From: Symbiopectobacterium purcellii
GTDB taxonomy: Bacteria > Pseudomonadota > Gammaproteobacteria > Enterobacterales > Enterobacteriaceae
Assembly: GCF_019797845.1 (NCBI RefSeq)
Contig: NZ_CP081864.1
Location: 124,001-188,000, forward strand
Length of the DNA stretch: 64,000 nucleotides
Direction: 5' to 3'
The position numbers and the translations under genes were made by a program. How positions within the stretch are numbered: position 1 is the stretch's first letter; each line of letters opens with the position of its first letter. The notes under the pieces were generated by a model, which saw only the letters and a program-made list of their open reading frames with translations, was not told where the DNA came from and made no database searches. Positions 48,269 through 62,262 of the stretch are shown here, one piece after another.

Positions 48269-48284
48269 AGTGATCTTCCTCACA
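48269..48284. promoter_or_regulatory. CRP-binding site upstream of idnO
   Basis: AGTGA-TCTTCC-TCACA matches the CRP consensus in nine of ten positions and lies about 190 bp before idnO. Confidence 0.5.
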
Positions 48285-48471
48285 GTTTTGCTGGCAATAA
48301 ACCGGTTTGATAATAAGGCGTCTGGCATTGGCGATGTTATTTGTGCCGCTGTTATTTTTCACGACAGCGGCGCTCCACATTATCACTTATTGAGCCCTCT
48401 TCTCAGTGGGTTTTGAGTTCCTTATCGCTATCAATAGGACATGCCGTTCTATTATTTATCGGGAAAGCATA

Positions 48472-49236
48472 ATGAAAGATCTTTTTTCGTTAACGAATAA
48501 AAAAGTCCTTATTACCGGTTCAGCACAAGGTATTGGTTTTCTGTTGGCCAAAGGGTTAGCCGAGCAAGGTGCCGATATTATTATCAATGATATTACCGAC
48601 GATCGTGCTGAACATGCTGCCAGCCAATTACGTGATGCCGGATTTGTGGCCTATGCCTGTGCTTTTGATGTGACCAACGGTCAGGCCGTAAATAACGCCA
48701 TTGCTGATATTGAGGGAAATATTGGCGCAATCGACGTGCTGATTAATAACGCGGGTATCCAACGCCGTCACCCTTTCACTGAGTTTCCTGAAAATGAGTG
48801 GGATGCAGTGATCGACGTCAATCAGAAATCCGTGTTTCTGGTTTCTCAGGCGGTATCTCGCTTTATGGTGAAACGGCAACGCGGTAAAATTATTAATATC
48901 TGTTCAATGCAGAGTGAGCTTGGGCGAGATACGATTACGCCTTATGCTGCCTCAAAAGGGGCGGTAAAAATGCTGACGCGGGGTATGTGCGTTGAGCTTG
49001 CGCGTTATAACATTCAGGTCAACGGCATTGCGCCGGGCTATTTTAAAACCGACATGACCAAAGCGCTGGTTGAGGATGAAGCCTTTACCCAATGGCTGTG
49101 TAAACGTACCCCCGCGGCGCGTTGGGGTAACCCGGAAGAGCTGATCGGTGCGGCGGTTTATCTCTCCTCACGCGCCTCTGATTTTGTTAACGGACATTTG
49201 TTGTTTGTGGATGGCGGCATGCTGGTTGCCGTTTAA
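48472..49236 (+). CDS. idnO: 5-keto-D-gluconate 5-reductase (gluconate 5-dehydrogenase)
   Basis: IdnO reduces 5-ketogluconate to gluconate with NADPH. The 254-residue short-chain dehydrogenase closely matches E. coli IdnO. It has the Rossmann motif ITGSAQGIGFLLAKG near residue 16, NNAGIQRRHPFTEFP near 91, the catalytic Ser in NICSMQSELGRDTITPYAASK (YxxxK, near 143-163) and the identical C-terminal NGHLLFVDGGMLVAV. The ATG at 48472 has GGGAAAG upstream. It forms an operon with the gluconokinase gene 26 bp downstream. No idnD is present, so 5-ketogluconate or gluconate, not idonate, is the likely input. Confidence 0.93.
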   Translation: MKDLFSLTNKKVLITGSAQGIGFLLAKGLAEQGADIIINDITDDRAEHAASQLRDAGFVAYACAFDVTNGQAVNNAIADIEGNIGAIDVLINNAGIQRRHPFTEFPENEWDAVIDVNQKSVFLVSQAVSRFMVKRQRGKIINICSMQSELGRDTITPYAASKGAVKMLTRGMCVELARYNIQVNGIAPGYFKTDMTKALVEDEAFTQWLCKRTPAARWGNPEELIGAAVYLSSRASDFVNGHLLFVDGGMLVAV

Positions 49237-49261
49237 ACACGCAATGTAACAAGGAGCCGTT

Positions 49262-49789
49262 ATGGCAGGACAATGCGTGGTGATCATGGGCGTATCCAGC
49301 ACAGGAAAATCGAGCGTGGGTGCGCGGTTGGCACAGCGGTTAGGGGCCAAGTTCATCGATGGTGACGATCTGCATCCGCGTCACAATATACTCAAGATGT
49401 CGCAGGGGCAGGCGCTGAATGATGATGACCGTGAGCCTTGGCTCGAGCGGTTGAACGATGTGGTCTTTAGCCTGCAACAAAAGAATGAGACAGGTATTTT
49501 GGTCTGCTCATCGCTGAAAAAACGCTACCGCGATCGGCTGAGAAAAGATAATCATGGCATCACCTTTCTCTGGCTGACAGGCGATTACGCGCTGGTGCTA
49601 GCGCGTATGCAGCAGCGCAAAGGCCATTTCATGCCGGAAAGTTTGCTCAAAAGCCAGTTTATGGCACTGGAAACGCCGCAGGCGGACGAACCGGATGTGG
49701 TGGCGGTCGATATTGCCTCACCCGTCGACGGCGTGGTACAGCGCTGCATCAATGCGCTGACGCCTGAGCGATTACCCGTTGCCGGTTAA
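49262..49789 (+). CDS. Gluconokinase
   Basis: This enzyme phosphorylates D-gluconate to 6-phosphogluconate for the pentose phosphate or Entner-Doudoroff route. The 175-residue P-loop kinase shows VVIMGVSSTGKSSVGARLA (Walker A, residues 6-24), KFIDGDDLHPRHNILKMSQG near 30 and LVCSSLKKRYRDRLR near 80. Both GntK and IdnK fit; adjacency to idnO favours the IdnK role, so I give no symbol. It ends at a strong bidirectional terminator shared with glpK. Confidence 0.92.
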   Translation: MAGQCVVIMGVSSTGKSSVGARLAQRLGAKFIDGDDLHPRHNILKMSQGQALNDDDREPWLERLNDVVFSLQQKNETGILVCSSLKKRYRDRLRKDNHGITFLWLTGDYALVLARMQQRKGHFMPESLLKSQFMALETPQADEPDVVAVDIASPVDGVVQRCINALTPERLPVAG

Positions 49790-49790
49790 T

Positions 49791-49823
49791 AAAAAAGGGC
49801 GCAGCTATCGCTGCGCCCTTTTT
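49791..49823. terminator. Bidirectional terminator gluconokinase/glpK
   Basis: The stem GGGCGCAGC-TATC-GCTGCGCCC (49797-49818) is flanked by AAAAAA and TTTTT between convergent genes. Confidence 0.93.
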
Positions 49824-49839
49824 GTTTTCCCTACGGGAA

Positions 49840-52241
<2,402 letters not shown>

Positions 52242-52769
52242 AATGGTTTCCTGTTTACGGGGCTACAGAGTAATGTTCAGGCCGCTGACATAGAGCGACC
52301 CTGTATAAATGTGTGGACGATGTGAATTTATCGTTAATGTTCGAAAACGAGAAATATCGAAATCAAAATGTGTGTTGTTCGTCATAAAAATGAGCGTATT
52401 CGCCTATCAAAGCGCCACTGTACGGTTACTTACGCCCGTTTCATGTTAATGACGGCGTTAACGTTGTTAACATGAGCGCGGGTGGGCAGAAAGGTAGCGT
52501 GCAAATTATGATGCAAGCAAGCACGTAATTTCAGTTTGCACTGATTGCGGTGGCAAAAAAAACGATCAAGACTCCCATCAGAGTGGATGCCTGCTAGACA
52601 GCGCCCTGACAGCCCCATACAATTTACCGATACACTGAACGAAAGAGACGTGCTGGTGGAGTGCCATCCTTAACGCAAGCGTGATAGCGAGCGTATGTGA
52701 AACGGGATTGGCATGGGAAGGGGAGATAGTACGCCTCATTGGTGCCTTGCGATTAAAAGGGGTTAAAGA
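52242..52769. other. Divergent region glpF / zapB
   Basis: The 528 bp contain a GlpR-like site near glpF (52336-52355) and a 9-bp inverted repeat TCATGTTAA / TTAACATGA at 52441-52449 and 52467-52475. No gene is credible here; the right part must hold the zapB promoter. Confidence 0.5.
52336..52355. promoter_or_regulatory. GlpR-like operator upstream of glpF
   Basis: AATGTTCGAAAACGAGAAAT resembles the GlpR consensus WATGTTCGWTAWCGAACATW: the left arm is intact and the right is partly degenerate. It lies about 100 bp before glpF. Induction by glycerol 3-phosphate would follow. Confidence 0.5.
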
Positions 52770-53009
52770 ATGTCATTTGAAGTGTTTGAGAAACTGGAAG
52801 CCAAAGTTCAGCAGGCGATTGATACCATTACATTATTGCAAATGGAAATCGAAGAGCTGAAAGAAAAGAACGGTCAGTTGAGTCAGGAAGTACAGCAGGC
52901 CGCTGAATCCCGTGAAACGCTGGTGCGTGAAAACGAACACTTGAAAGAAGAGCAGGTTGTCTGGCAGGAACGCCTGCGCGCGCTGCTGGGCAAGATGGAA
53001 GAAGTCTAA
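52770..53009 (+). CDS. zapB: Cell division protein ZapB
   Basis: ZapB is a small coiled-coil protein that joins the Z ring through ZapA and links it to MatP at the chromosome terminus. The 79-residue product is almost entirely heptad-repeat helix, starting [20 protein letters not shown] and rich in Glu/Gln, in agreement with E. coli ZapB (81 residues) in sequence and position. AAGGGG lies upstream of the ATG. Confidence 0.95.
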   Translation: MSFEVFEKLEAKVQQAIDTITLLQMEIEELKEKNGQLSQEVQQAAESRETLVRENEHLKEEQVVWQERLRALLGKMEEV

Positions 53010-53027
53010 GCGAGAAACGCAAAAGTC

Positions 53028-53055
53028 AAAAAAGGGCGCATTGCGCCCTTTTTTA
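53028..53055. terminator. Bidirectional terminator zapB/rraA
   Basis: The stem GGGCGC-ATT-GCGCCC (53034-53048) is flanked by AAAAAA and TTTTTT between convergent genes. Confidence 0.9.
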
Positions 53056-53074
53056 TTAATACGCGCTTGCCGAA

Positions 53075-53602
<528 letters not shown>

Positions 53603-53667
53603 TTAAAGGCAAGTGTTGGCAAAATCATCAAATGTTAACTTGATGCGTATCAGTAAATGCTCGCCGC

Positions 53668-54581
53668 TTAGCTAAGCATTACACCCACCGCAAACAGCAA
53701 ATTGGTCAGCAGCGCGCCCTTGACGGTTTTTTCCAGCATGGGGCGCATGCTGAACGGACTGATTTCCCGACGCACATAGGCAGCCTGCTTGAGCAGTAGC
53801 GGCAGGGTAAGGATAAACAGCCAGCCAGCGTGTGCAGATAAAACATGGCAAACAGGGCCAGACACAGCGGCGCGGTCAGTAACAGTAGGGAATGGTAGCA
53901 CCGGGCACGCTGCGCACCGAGGCGAACGGCCAGCGTGTTTTTACCGCTAAGCCGATCGTTGTCGATATCACGCAAATTGTTGATGTTCAGTACCGCCGTC
54001 GCGAGCAGACCACAGGCGGTGGCAGGCAGCATAACGATACTGTCGAAATGGCCGGTTTGCAGGTAATAGGAGCCTGCGACGCTGAGCCAGCCAAAGAAAA
54101 TCATGACGGAGATGTCCCCCAGTCCCATATACCCGTAAGGTTTGTTGCCTACGGTATAGGTAATGGCGGCGACCATTGCCAGCACCCCAAGGATCAGAAA
54201 GCCGACGATATCCGACGGCTTCTCGCACGCCATGATAACCAGCGACAGTCCCGACACGATGGTTAGCACCACGGTGACAATCAGGGCCATACGTAACTGC
54301 GACAGCGAGATAACGCCGGTTTGGATGCCGCGCAATGGCCCAATACGGGTTTCGGTATCGCTGCCTTTTACCGCGTCACCGTAATCGTTCGCCAGATTGG
54401 AGAGGATTTGCAACAATCCGGCGGTCAGGAGTGCCAGCAGAGCAATGCCCGGTTTAAAATTGTTGTGCCAGCTGGCAATGGCGGAGCCCGTCACAATGGA
54501 GGCAAACGCTAAGGGAAGCGTTTTCGGACGCAAGCTGTCCAGCCAAGCTTTGGTTTTGCTGCTTTGGGTTAATAAGGTCAT
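53668..54581 (-). pseudogene. menA: menA (1,4-dihydroxy-2-naphthoate polyprenyltransferase), frameshifted by loss of a 4-bp repeat unit
   Basis: MenA attaches the polyprenyl chain to DHNA in menaquinone synthesis. From ATG 54581 the frame is normal through LANDYGDAVKGSDTETRIGP and NINNLRDIDNDRLSGKNTL, then departs at ...FYLHTLAG into CLSLPC. The correct C terminus (WLFILTLPLLLKQAAYVRRE to VGVMLS) continues in another frame to the stop at 53668. E. coli reads LHSLWGWLFLL here, and restoring one extra CTGG to the minus-strand CTGG-CTGG-CTG tract (53818-53828) recovers LHTLAGWLFIL without gaps. About 50 C-terminal residues, with the last helices, are replaced. The rest is intact, so the lesion is recent, switchable or an assembly error. 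Confidence 0.85.
53818..53828. repeat. Short (CCAG)n tandem tract in menA
   Basis: CAG-CCAG-CCAG on the plus strand is a tetranucleotide tract where the menA frame breaks. One extra unit restores the frame. Confidence 0.6.
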
Positions 54582-54742
54582 GATACGTATCGTTTTTTCA
54601 ATGCAATGTCTGTCGCATGCATGTGTGAATGAAAAGTCCAGTCCATGAGCGCTGGCCAGAAACGCAAATGATGGGAGGCATAAGCCTCCCATCATTTGCC
54701 AAACAGAGCGTTTGCGCAACAGGACAATCCGAATTGTAGGGA

Positions 54743-56074
54743 TTATAAGATAAAACGGCTCAGATCTTCATCTGCTACGAGCTCGTCAAGATGACTACGC
54801 ACGTATTCTGCGTCCACGGTAACAGTTTGACCGTTCATTTCGCTGGCATCGTAAGAGATCTCTTCGATCAAACGCTCCAAAACAGTATGCAGACGACGTG
54901 CGCCGATGTTCTCGGTGCGCTCGTTGACCTGCCAGGCCGCTTCGGCAATCCGGCGAATGCCGTCCGTGGTGAAGACGATATCCACACCTTCGGTCGCCAG
55001 CAACGCTTTGTACTGTTCGGTCAGCGATGCGCTCGGTTCCGTCAGGATGCGTTCGAAGTCTTCCGTGGTCAGCGCTTGCAGCTCAACGCGGATAGGTAAA
55101 CGCCCTTGCAGCTCGGGGATCAGATCCGACGGGCTGGAGACCTGGAATGCACCGGAGGCAATAAACAGGATGTGATCGGTTTTCACCATGCCGTGTTTGG
55201 TGGAGACCGTACAGCCTTCCACCAGCGGCAGCAGATCGCGTTGTACCCCTTCACGAGAGACGTCCGGGCCGGAGGTTTCCCCGCGTTTGCAGATTTTATC
55301 GATCTCATCGATAAATACGATCCCGTGTTGTTCTACGGACTCGATAGCCTGCTGTTTCAGCTCTTCCGGGTTCACCAGCTTGGCAGCCTCTTCTTCGATC
55401 AGCAGCTTGAAGGCGTCTTTGATTTTCATCTTATGCGCTTTCTGCTTCTGACCTGCCAGATTCTGGAACATGGACTGCAACTGATTGGTCATCTCTTCCA
55501 TGCCGGGAGGGGCCATGATTTCAACGCCCATCGGGGTAGCCGCCAGATTGATTTCAATTTCTTTGTCGTCTAACTGCCCTTCACGCAGTTTTTTGCGGAA
55601 GGCCTGACGTGCAGCGGAAGGTTCTTGCGGCTCTTCCGGCTGGCCCCAGTTATTTTTTGCCGGGGGAATCAGTGCATCTAAAATGCGTTCTTCGGCCATT
55701 TCTTCAGCACGGAAGCGGTTTTTTTCCAGCGATTGCTGGCGCATCATCTTGATGGCCGCATCTGTCAGATCGCGGATGATGGAGTCCACTTCTTTACCAA
55801 CATAGCCGACTTCGGTGAATTTAGTGGCTTCCACTTTGATAAACGGAGCATTGGCCAGCTTGGCCAGACGACGGGCAATTTCTGTTTTACCCACGCCAGT
55901 CGGGCCGATCATCAGGATATTCTTGGGTGTCACTTCATGGCGTAACGCGTCGGAAAGTTGCATACGGCGCCAGCGGTTACGCAATGCGATTGCCACCGCA
56001 CGTTTGGCCTTGTGCTGACCGATGATGTAGCTGTCGAGCTCGCTAACGATTTCGCGCGGGGTCATTTCAGACAT
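54743..56074 (-). CDS. hslU: ATP-dependent protease HslUV, ATPase subunit
   Basis: HslU is the AAA+ unfoldase of the HslUV (ClpYQ) protease. The 443 residues equal E. coli HslU. Motifs include [21 protein letters not shown] at the start, Walker [15 protein letters not shown] near residue 57, the pore motif GYVGKEV near 91, Walker B IVFIDEID near 251, and the C-terminal DLSRFIL that docks in HslV. It follows hslV by 11 bases. Confidence 0.97.
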   Translation of the reverse strand: MSEMTPREIVSELDSYIIGQHKAKRAVAIALRNRWRRMQLSDALRHEVTPKNILMIGPTGVGKTEIARRLAKLANAPFIKVEATKFTEVGYVGKEVDSIIRDLTDAAIKMMRQQSLEKNRFRAEEMAEERILDALIPPAKNNWGQPEEPQEPSAARQAFRKKLREGQLDDKEIEINLAATPMGVEIMAPPGMEEMTNQLQSMFQNLAGQKQKAHKMKIKDAFKLLIEEEAAKLVNPEELKQQAIESVEQHGIVFIDEIDKICKRGETSGPDVSREGVQRDLLPLVEGCTVSTKHGMVKTDHILFIASGAFQVSSPSDLIPELQGRLPIRVELQALTTEDFERILTEPSASLTEQYKALLATEGVDIVFTTDGIRRIAEAAWQVNERTENIGARRLHTVLERLIEEISYDASEMNGQTVTVDAEYVRSHLDELVADEDLSRFIL

Positions 56075-56085
56075 GATGTCATTCC

Positions 56086-56616
56086 TTACGCCTTGGAGGC
56101 TAATTCTTCAATCGTGTGGAACTGATTGGTGTAGATGCAGATATCGCCTGCGATACCCAGCGACTTTTCAACAATCTCGCGCGCACTGAGCTCGGTGTTC
56201 TCCAGCAGCGCTCTGGCTGCGGCTTGCGCATACGGGCCGCCAGAACCGATAGCAATCAAATCGTTTTCCGGTTGAATTACATCACCGTTACCGGTGATGA
56301 TAAGCGACGCGTTTTCGTCTGCGACGGCCAGCAGCGCTTCCAGACGGCGCAGCATGCGGTCGGTGCGCCAGTCTTTTGCCAATTCCACGGCGGCCTTGAC
56401 CAGATGGCCTTGATGCAATTCCAGCTTGCGTTCAAACAGCTCGAACAGCGTAAAGGCGTCAGCGGTGCCGCCTGCAAAGCCGGCGATAACATTGTCGTTG
56501 TACAGACGACGTACTTTACGCACGTTGCCCTTCATGACCGTGTTTCCCAATGTGGCTTGGCCGTCGCCGCCAATCACCACGTGGCCGTTGCGACGTACAC
56601 TTACTATAGTTGTCAC
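56086..56616 (-). CDS. hslV: ATP-dependent protease HslUV, peptidase subunit
   Basis: HslV is the proteasome-like threonine peptidase of HslUV. The family start [19 protein letters not shown] is reached from the GTG at 56616, with GGGGAT eight bases upstream, as in E. coli. This gives 176 residues with the catalytic Thr2 exposed after removal of Met. The frame is open further upstream into the ftsN end, but without similarity. A heat-shock promoter and a leader hairpin lie just upstream. Confidence 0.95.
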   Translation of the reverse strand: MTTIVSVRRNGHVVIGGDGQATLGNTVMKGNVRKVRRLYNDNVIAGFAGGTADAFTLFELFERKLELHQGHLVKAAVELAKDWRTDRMLRRLEALLAVADENASLIITGNGDVIQPENDLIAIGSGGPYAQAAARALLENTELSAREIVEKSLGIAGDICIYTNQFHTIEELASKA

Positions 56617-56647
56617 GTGTCGATCCCCGCTAGATAAGGAAAAAGAA

Positions 56648-56665
56648 CCCCACAGTGCTGTGGGG
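56648..56665 (-). promoter_or_regulatory. Leader hairpin of hslVU
   Basis: CCCCACAG-TG-CTGTGGGG is a perfect 8-bp stem 32 bases upstream of the hslV GTG, near the 5' end of the predicted transcript. A similar 5' stem-loop in E. coli hslVU is reported to stabilise the mRNA. Confidence 0.6.
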
Positions 56666-56679
56666 CATATTGATGTTGT

Positions 56680-56707
56680 AGATGGGGACCGCTTAGGCGT
56701 TTTCAAC
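56680..56707 (-). promoter_or_regulatory. Sigma-32 (heat-shock) promoter of hslVU
   Basis: On the minus strand GTTGAAA and CCCCATCT are separated by 13 bases, close to the sigma-32 consensus CTTGAAA-N11-16-CCCATNT. The -35 element overlaps the ftsN stop region. Confidence 0.75.
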
Positions 56708-57566
56708 CCCCAGCAGCGAGAGGAATGCAGTTTGCTGCGCCAGCGTCTTTCAGGCGCGATAGCATTTTGTCGGCGGTAGCGCGATCTTTATACGGCCCTA
56801 AGGTGATGCGATTCCAACCGCCACTGCTGGCGATGCGGCTTTCAATACCGGCAAAAGCCAGCTGCGCGCGCACTGATTCTGCCGGCTCCAGCGTTTTAAA
56901 CGAACCACACTGCACCATCCAGCGCTGTGCTTTTTCTGGTTTGGGCGTTTCCGGCTGTTTCGCGGTTTCCACCGGTTTTGGCGTTTCCTGTCTCGGCGTG
57001 GTGGGCTGTGTCACGGGGGCGGCGACGGGCGCACGCGTACTCACGGGCGGCGGGGTCACGGTCGGCGTGGTTGCTACCGGTGGTATCACCACGGTTTTGG
57101 GCGTAGTGATGGTAACCTGAGAGCGTGGCACCGGCGTTTGATCGTTATAAGGCACTTCTGACAACTGCGTCGGCGCACGGCGCATATCTGCCTGCATCTG
57201 CTCGAGCAGTTGGCGCTGTTCTTGCGTGAGTTGGACCGGTGATTTGATTTCTCCACCGGAATTGGGGGCCGTCGGCTCAGGAACACCCAACTGACGGTTC
57301 TCCAGTTCTTTAATATAACGCCAGCGCTCCTCCGGCTTCGGTGGCAGACCATTGCCGTTGTTGGTGGCGCTGCGCGGTAGCACGGGCGACTCGGCAGGCT
57401 TGTTGTTGGCAATAAAATAGAGCCCGCCCGCAAAGGTCACCAGCACGGCAACGGCCAGCATTATCATGAACTTAGAGACGCCCGACGAAGAACTTCCTCT
57501 TCGACTGGTTGTCTTTTTTCGTCGCGCGCCTGAGCGCCCACGGCTGACGTAATCTCGTTGTGCCAC
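56703..57566 (-). CDS. ftsN: Essential cell division protein FtsN
   Basis: FtsN triggers septal peptidoglycan synthesis through FtsA and FtsQLB. The 287-residue protein has a basic cytoplasmic start ([18 protein letters not shown]), one membrane helix near residues 32-53 ([20 protein letters not shown]), a Pro/Thr/Gln-rich periplasmic linker and a C-terminal SPOR domain ([20 protein letters not shown] near 216-235). The linker is Pro-Thr repetitive, as is usual. cytR lies upstream on the same strand. Confidence 0.94.
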   Translation of the reverse strand: MAQRDYVSRGRSGARRKKTTSRRGSSSSGVSKFMIMLAVAVLVTFAGGLYFIANNKPAESPVLPRSATNNGNGLPPKPEERWRYIKELENRQLGVPEPTAPNSGGEIKSPVQLTQEQRQLLEQMQADMRRAPTQLSEVPYNDQTPVPRSQVTITTPKTVVIPPVATTPTVTPPPVSTRAPVAAPVTQPTTPRQETPKPVETAKQPETPKPEKAQRWMVQCGSFKTLEPAESVRAQLAFAGIESRIASSGGWNRITLGPYKDRATADKMLSRLKDAGAANCIPLAAGG

Positions 57567-57646
57567 TGTCGTTTCGCTGCAAATGAAATGAAAGATTTAG
57601 GGAGCATGTTACTGAACCCTAAAAACTTTGACCAGCACCGGAATTC

Positions 57647-58690
57647 TTAAACCCGATAACGAGCGTAATTTGGCGTGGCCGTGCTGTCACGAATAACCAG
57701 CTTGCTGTTGAGTAACCGTGACCCGCTGGGCACCGTATGACCCTGCAACTGCTCCAATAGCAAGTGCATGGATTCACACCCTAATTCATAACGGGGTTGC
57801 GCGACGGTGGTGAGCGGTGGAAAACAGTATTGCGCCTGCTCTATATCATCAAAACCCACCAGCGACAGGTCTTTTGGAACATCCAACTTCATTTTTTTCG
57901 CTTGAGAGAGTACGCCCATTGCCATCATGTCGCTGTGGCAAAATATGGCACTGGGCGGTGCCGGGTGCTTCATCAGCATTATCAGTCCGTTCACGCCGGT
58001 TTCATAACTGAAATTGCCGCGATAGATATACTGATTATCCACTTGAATGCCGCTGCGGCGCAGCGCCTGAATATAGCCTTGCAAGCGGTATTCGCTCAGA
58101 TGCATGTTTTCGGGACCCGCGATACAGGCAATACGGCGGTGTCCGAGTCGGTGCAGATAATAAACGGCATCAAAGGCGGCGGTGAGGTTATCGATGTGCA
58201 CCGTCGGCAATTCCAGGTCGGGCGAGAATTCGTTGACCATCACCATCGGCGGCAGGTTGCGCCGCTCCTCTTTGCTGGCGCTAAACGGCAGATTGGCCCC
58301 GAGCAGCAACATGCCATCAATCTGCTTGGTGATAATTAAATCGACGAAAGATTTTTCTTTGTGATGCTGGTGGGCGCAATCACCAATCAGTACCAGATAG
58401 CCTTGTTTTGCAGCGGTTTCTTCGATACCGCGCAGGACATCGGTAAAGAAAGGATCGCAAATATCCGGCACAATCGCGAGCAGCGTGCGTGACTCGCTGC
58501 GTTTTACGTGACGGGCAAGCGCATGCGGCGCGTAACCCACGGTGAGCACGGCTTGTTCAATCCGCTTACGCGTTTGGCTCGAGACCTTCTCCGGATTCAT
58601 CAGCGTTCTGGAGACCGTGGCCGTCGACACACCCGCGACCTCTGCCACGTCTTTCATCGTCGCCGGCGTGGTGTCATTTTTATAGTCCAA
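57647..58690 (-). CDS. cytR: LacI-family nucleoside-utilisation repressor CytR
   Basis: CytR represses nucleoside uptake and catabolism genes together with CRP; cytidine relieves it. I chose the TTG at 58690, with AAGGAG seven to eight bases upstream and the N-terminal region expected for CytR, giving 347 residues. An ATG eleven codons later is possible. The HTH is TMKDVAEVAGVSTATVSRTLM (residues 11-31). The core matches E. coli CytR in VPDICDPFFTDVLRGIE, GYLVLIGDCAHQ, TKQIDGMLLLG and LPTVHIDNLTAAFDAV. Confidence 0.93.
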   Translation of the reverse strand: MDYKNDTTPATMKDVAEVAGVSTATVSRTLMNPEKVSSQTRKRIEQAVLTVGYAPHALARHVKRSESRTLLAIVPDICDPFFTDVLRGIEETAAKQGYLVLIGDCAHQHHKEKSFVDLIITKQIDGMLLLGANLPFSASKEERRNLPPMVMVNEFSPDLELPTVHIDNLTAAFDAVYYLHRLGHRRIACIAGPENMHLSEYRLQGYIQALRRSGIQVDNQYIYRGNFSYETGVNGLIMLMKHPAPPSAIFCHSDMMAMGVLSQAKKMKLDVPKDLSLVGFDDIEQAQYCFPPLTTVAQPRYELGCESMHLLLEQLQGHTVPSGSRLLNSKLVIRDSTATPNYARYRV

Positions 58691-58920
58691 CGCGGTTCTC
58701 CTTGCATCGTATGCGATTGGCGAACAGGACGGCGGCACGCACACCGCCCGATTTTTTTGCCTGACAGGCTTATACCACCCATTTTGCTAAGGATACTGTT
58801 TCTCTGCCCACTCTTAACAGATGGCGCGCAAGTTTTGCTGCTCAGATTGCATAAAAGATGTGACGAATGTCGTTATTTCGGCACCGTTCGCATTTTTTCG
58901 TGGTGTGTTAACGACGGCGA

Positions 58921-61459
<2,539 letters not shown>

Positions 61460-61675
61460 ATGAAAAAAGGTATTCACCCAAATTATGTAGCGATTACTGC
61501 AACATGTTCTTGCGGTAACGTTATCAAAACCCATTCTACCGTGGGTCACGATCTGAACCTGGACGTTTGTGGCGAATGCCACCCGTTCTATACCGGTAAA
61601 CAACGTGTTGTTGACACCGGTGGTCGTGTTGAGCGCTTCAACAAGCGTTTCAGCGTGCCGGGCAGCAAAAAATAA
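61460..61675 (+). CDS. rpmE: 50S ribosomal protein L31 (zinc-binding form)
   Basis: L31 joins the central protuberance of the large subunit and bridges to the small subunit. The 71-residue protein has the zinc ligands in TCSCGNV (residues 15-21) and [14 protein letters not shown] (35-48), so it is the C+ form that needs zinc and not the YkgM paralogue. GAGGTTTGCC precedes the ATG. Confidence 0.97.
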   Translation: MKKGIHPNYVAITATCSCGNVIKTHSTVGHDLNLDVCGECHPFYTGKQRVVDTGGRVERFNKRFSVPGSKK

Positions 61676-61691
61676 GCGTCCGAGCATAAAC

Positions 61692-61722
61692 AATAAAGGC
61701 ACCCAAGGGTGCCTTTATTGTT
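61692..61722. terminator. Bidirectional terminator rpmE/metJ
   Basis: The arms AATAAAGGCACCC and GGGTGCCTTTATT are perfectly complementary over 13 bp around AA, with A/T-rich flanks giving T-runs in both directions. Confidence 0.92.
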
Positions 61723-61758
61723 TCTATCGCCAGAGCCGTATATCGCCCGATCGACAGA

Positions 61759-62076
61759 TCAATATTCCCACGTATCCGGGTCAATCCCCATCTCACGCAT
61801 GATCGCCTTGGCCACCTCAGGGATTTCATCGCTGCGCTCTTTACGCAAATCGTGGTCATCCGGTAGTGGCTGGCCGGTAAATGCGTGCAGAAACGCTTCG
61901 CACAATAATTCACTGTTGGTTGCATGGCGCAGGTTATTGACCTGACGTCGGGTGCGCTCATCAGTCAGGATTTTCAGCACTTTAAGCGGAATCGAGACCG
62001 TGATCTTTTTAACTTGCTCGCTCTTTTTACCGTGTTCAGCGTAAGGGCTGACATACTCGCCGTTCCACTCAGCCAT
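61759..62076 (-). CDS. metJ: Methionine repressor MetJ
   Basis: MetJ with S-adenosylmethionine represses the methionine regulon through tandem met boxes. Starting at the ATG at 62076 gives 105 residues, the E. coli length: [21 protein letters not shown], the ribbon [22 protein letters not shown] (residues 22-43) and the SAM-binding helix [19 protein letters not shown]. It is divergent from metB across the met-box array. Confidence 0.97.
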   Translation of the reverse strand: MAEWNGEYVSPYAEHGKKSEQVKKITVSIPLKVLKILTDERTRRQVNNLRHATNSELLCEAFLHAFTGQPLPDDHDLRKERSDEIPEVAKAIMREMGIDPDTWEY

Positions 62077-62172
62077 GGGATACCTTAAAAATATAGTAGT
62101 CAGGAAGATAAAACCGTCATGATATGAGGGGAATTCTAACGGGATTTCCGTCAATGCTCAATCTATACGCAA

Positions 62173-62204
62173 AGAAGTTTAGAAGTCTAGATGTATTGAC
62201 GTCC
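62173..62204. promoter_or_regulatory. Tandem met boxes (MetJ operator)
   Basis: Four adjacent 8-bp units, AGAAGTTT-AGAAGTCT-AGATGTAT-TGACGTCC, match the AGACGTCT consensus to varying degrees. They lie between metJ and metB and should repress both when S-adenosylmethionine is abundant. Confidence 0.85.
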
Positions 62205-62262
62205 GTTGAGCTTGGGATTACTCTTGACAGCCTATACCCTGCCGCCAGTTAGGAAAATGACC

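Larger units (their letters stand above)
48042..48471. other. Divergent regulatory region, LacI-type gene / idnO
   Basis: The 430 bp carry no gene. They contain a CRP-type site (48269-48284) and two copies of a 13-bp motif resembling half of a GntR operator (minus strand ATGTTACGARAGG, at about 48125-48137 and 48249-48261). Confidence 0.5.

Noticed and set aside
52441..52475. Inverted repeat TCATGTTAA...TTAACATGA as a transposon end or attachment site
   Set aside because: There is no transposase, integrase or target duplication nearby; a regulator site or chance is more likely.
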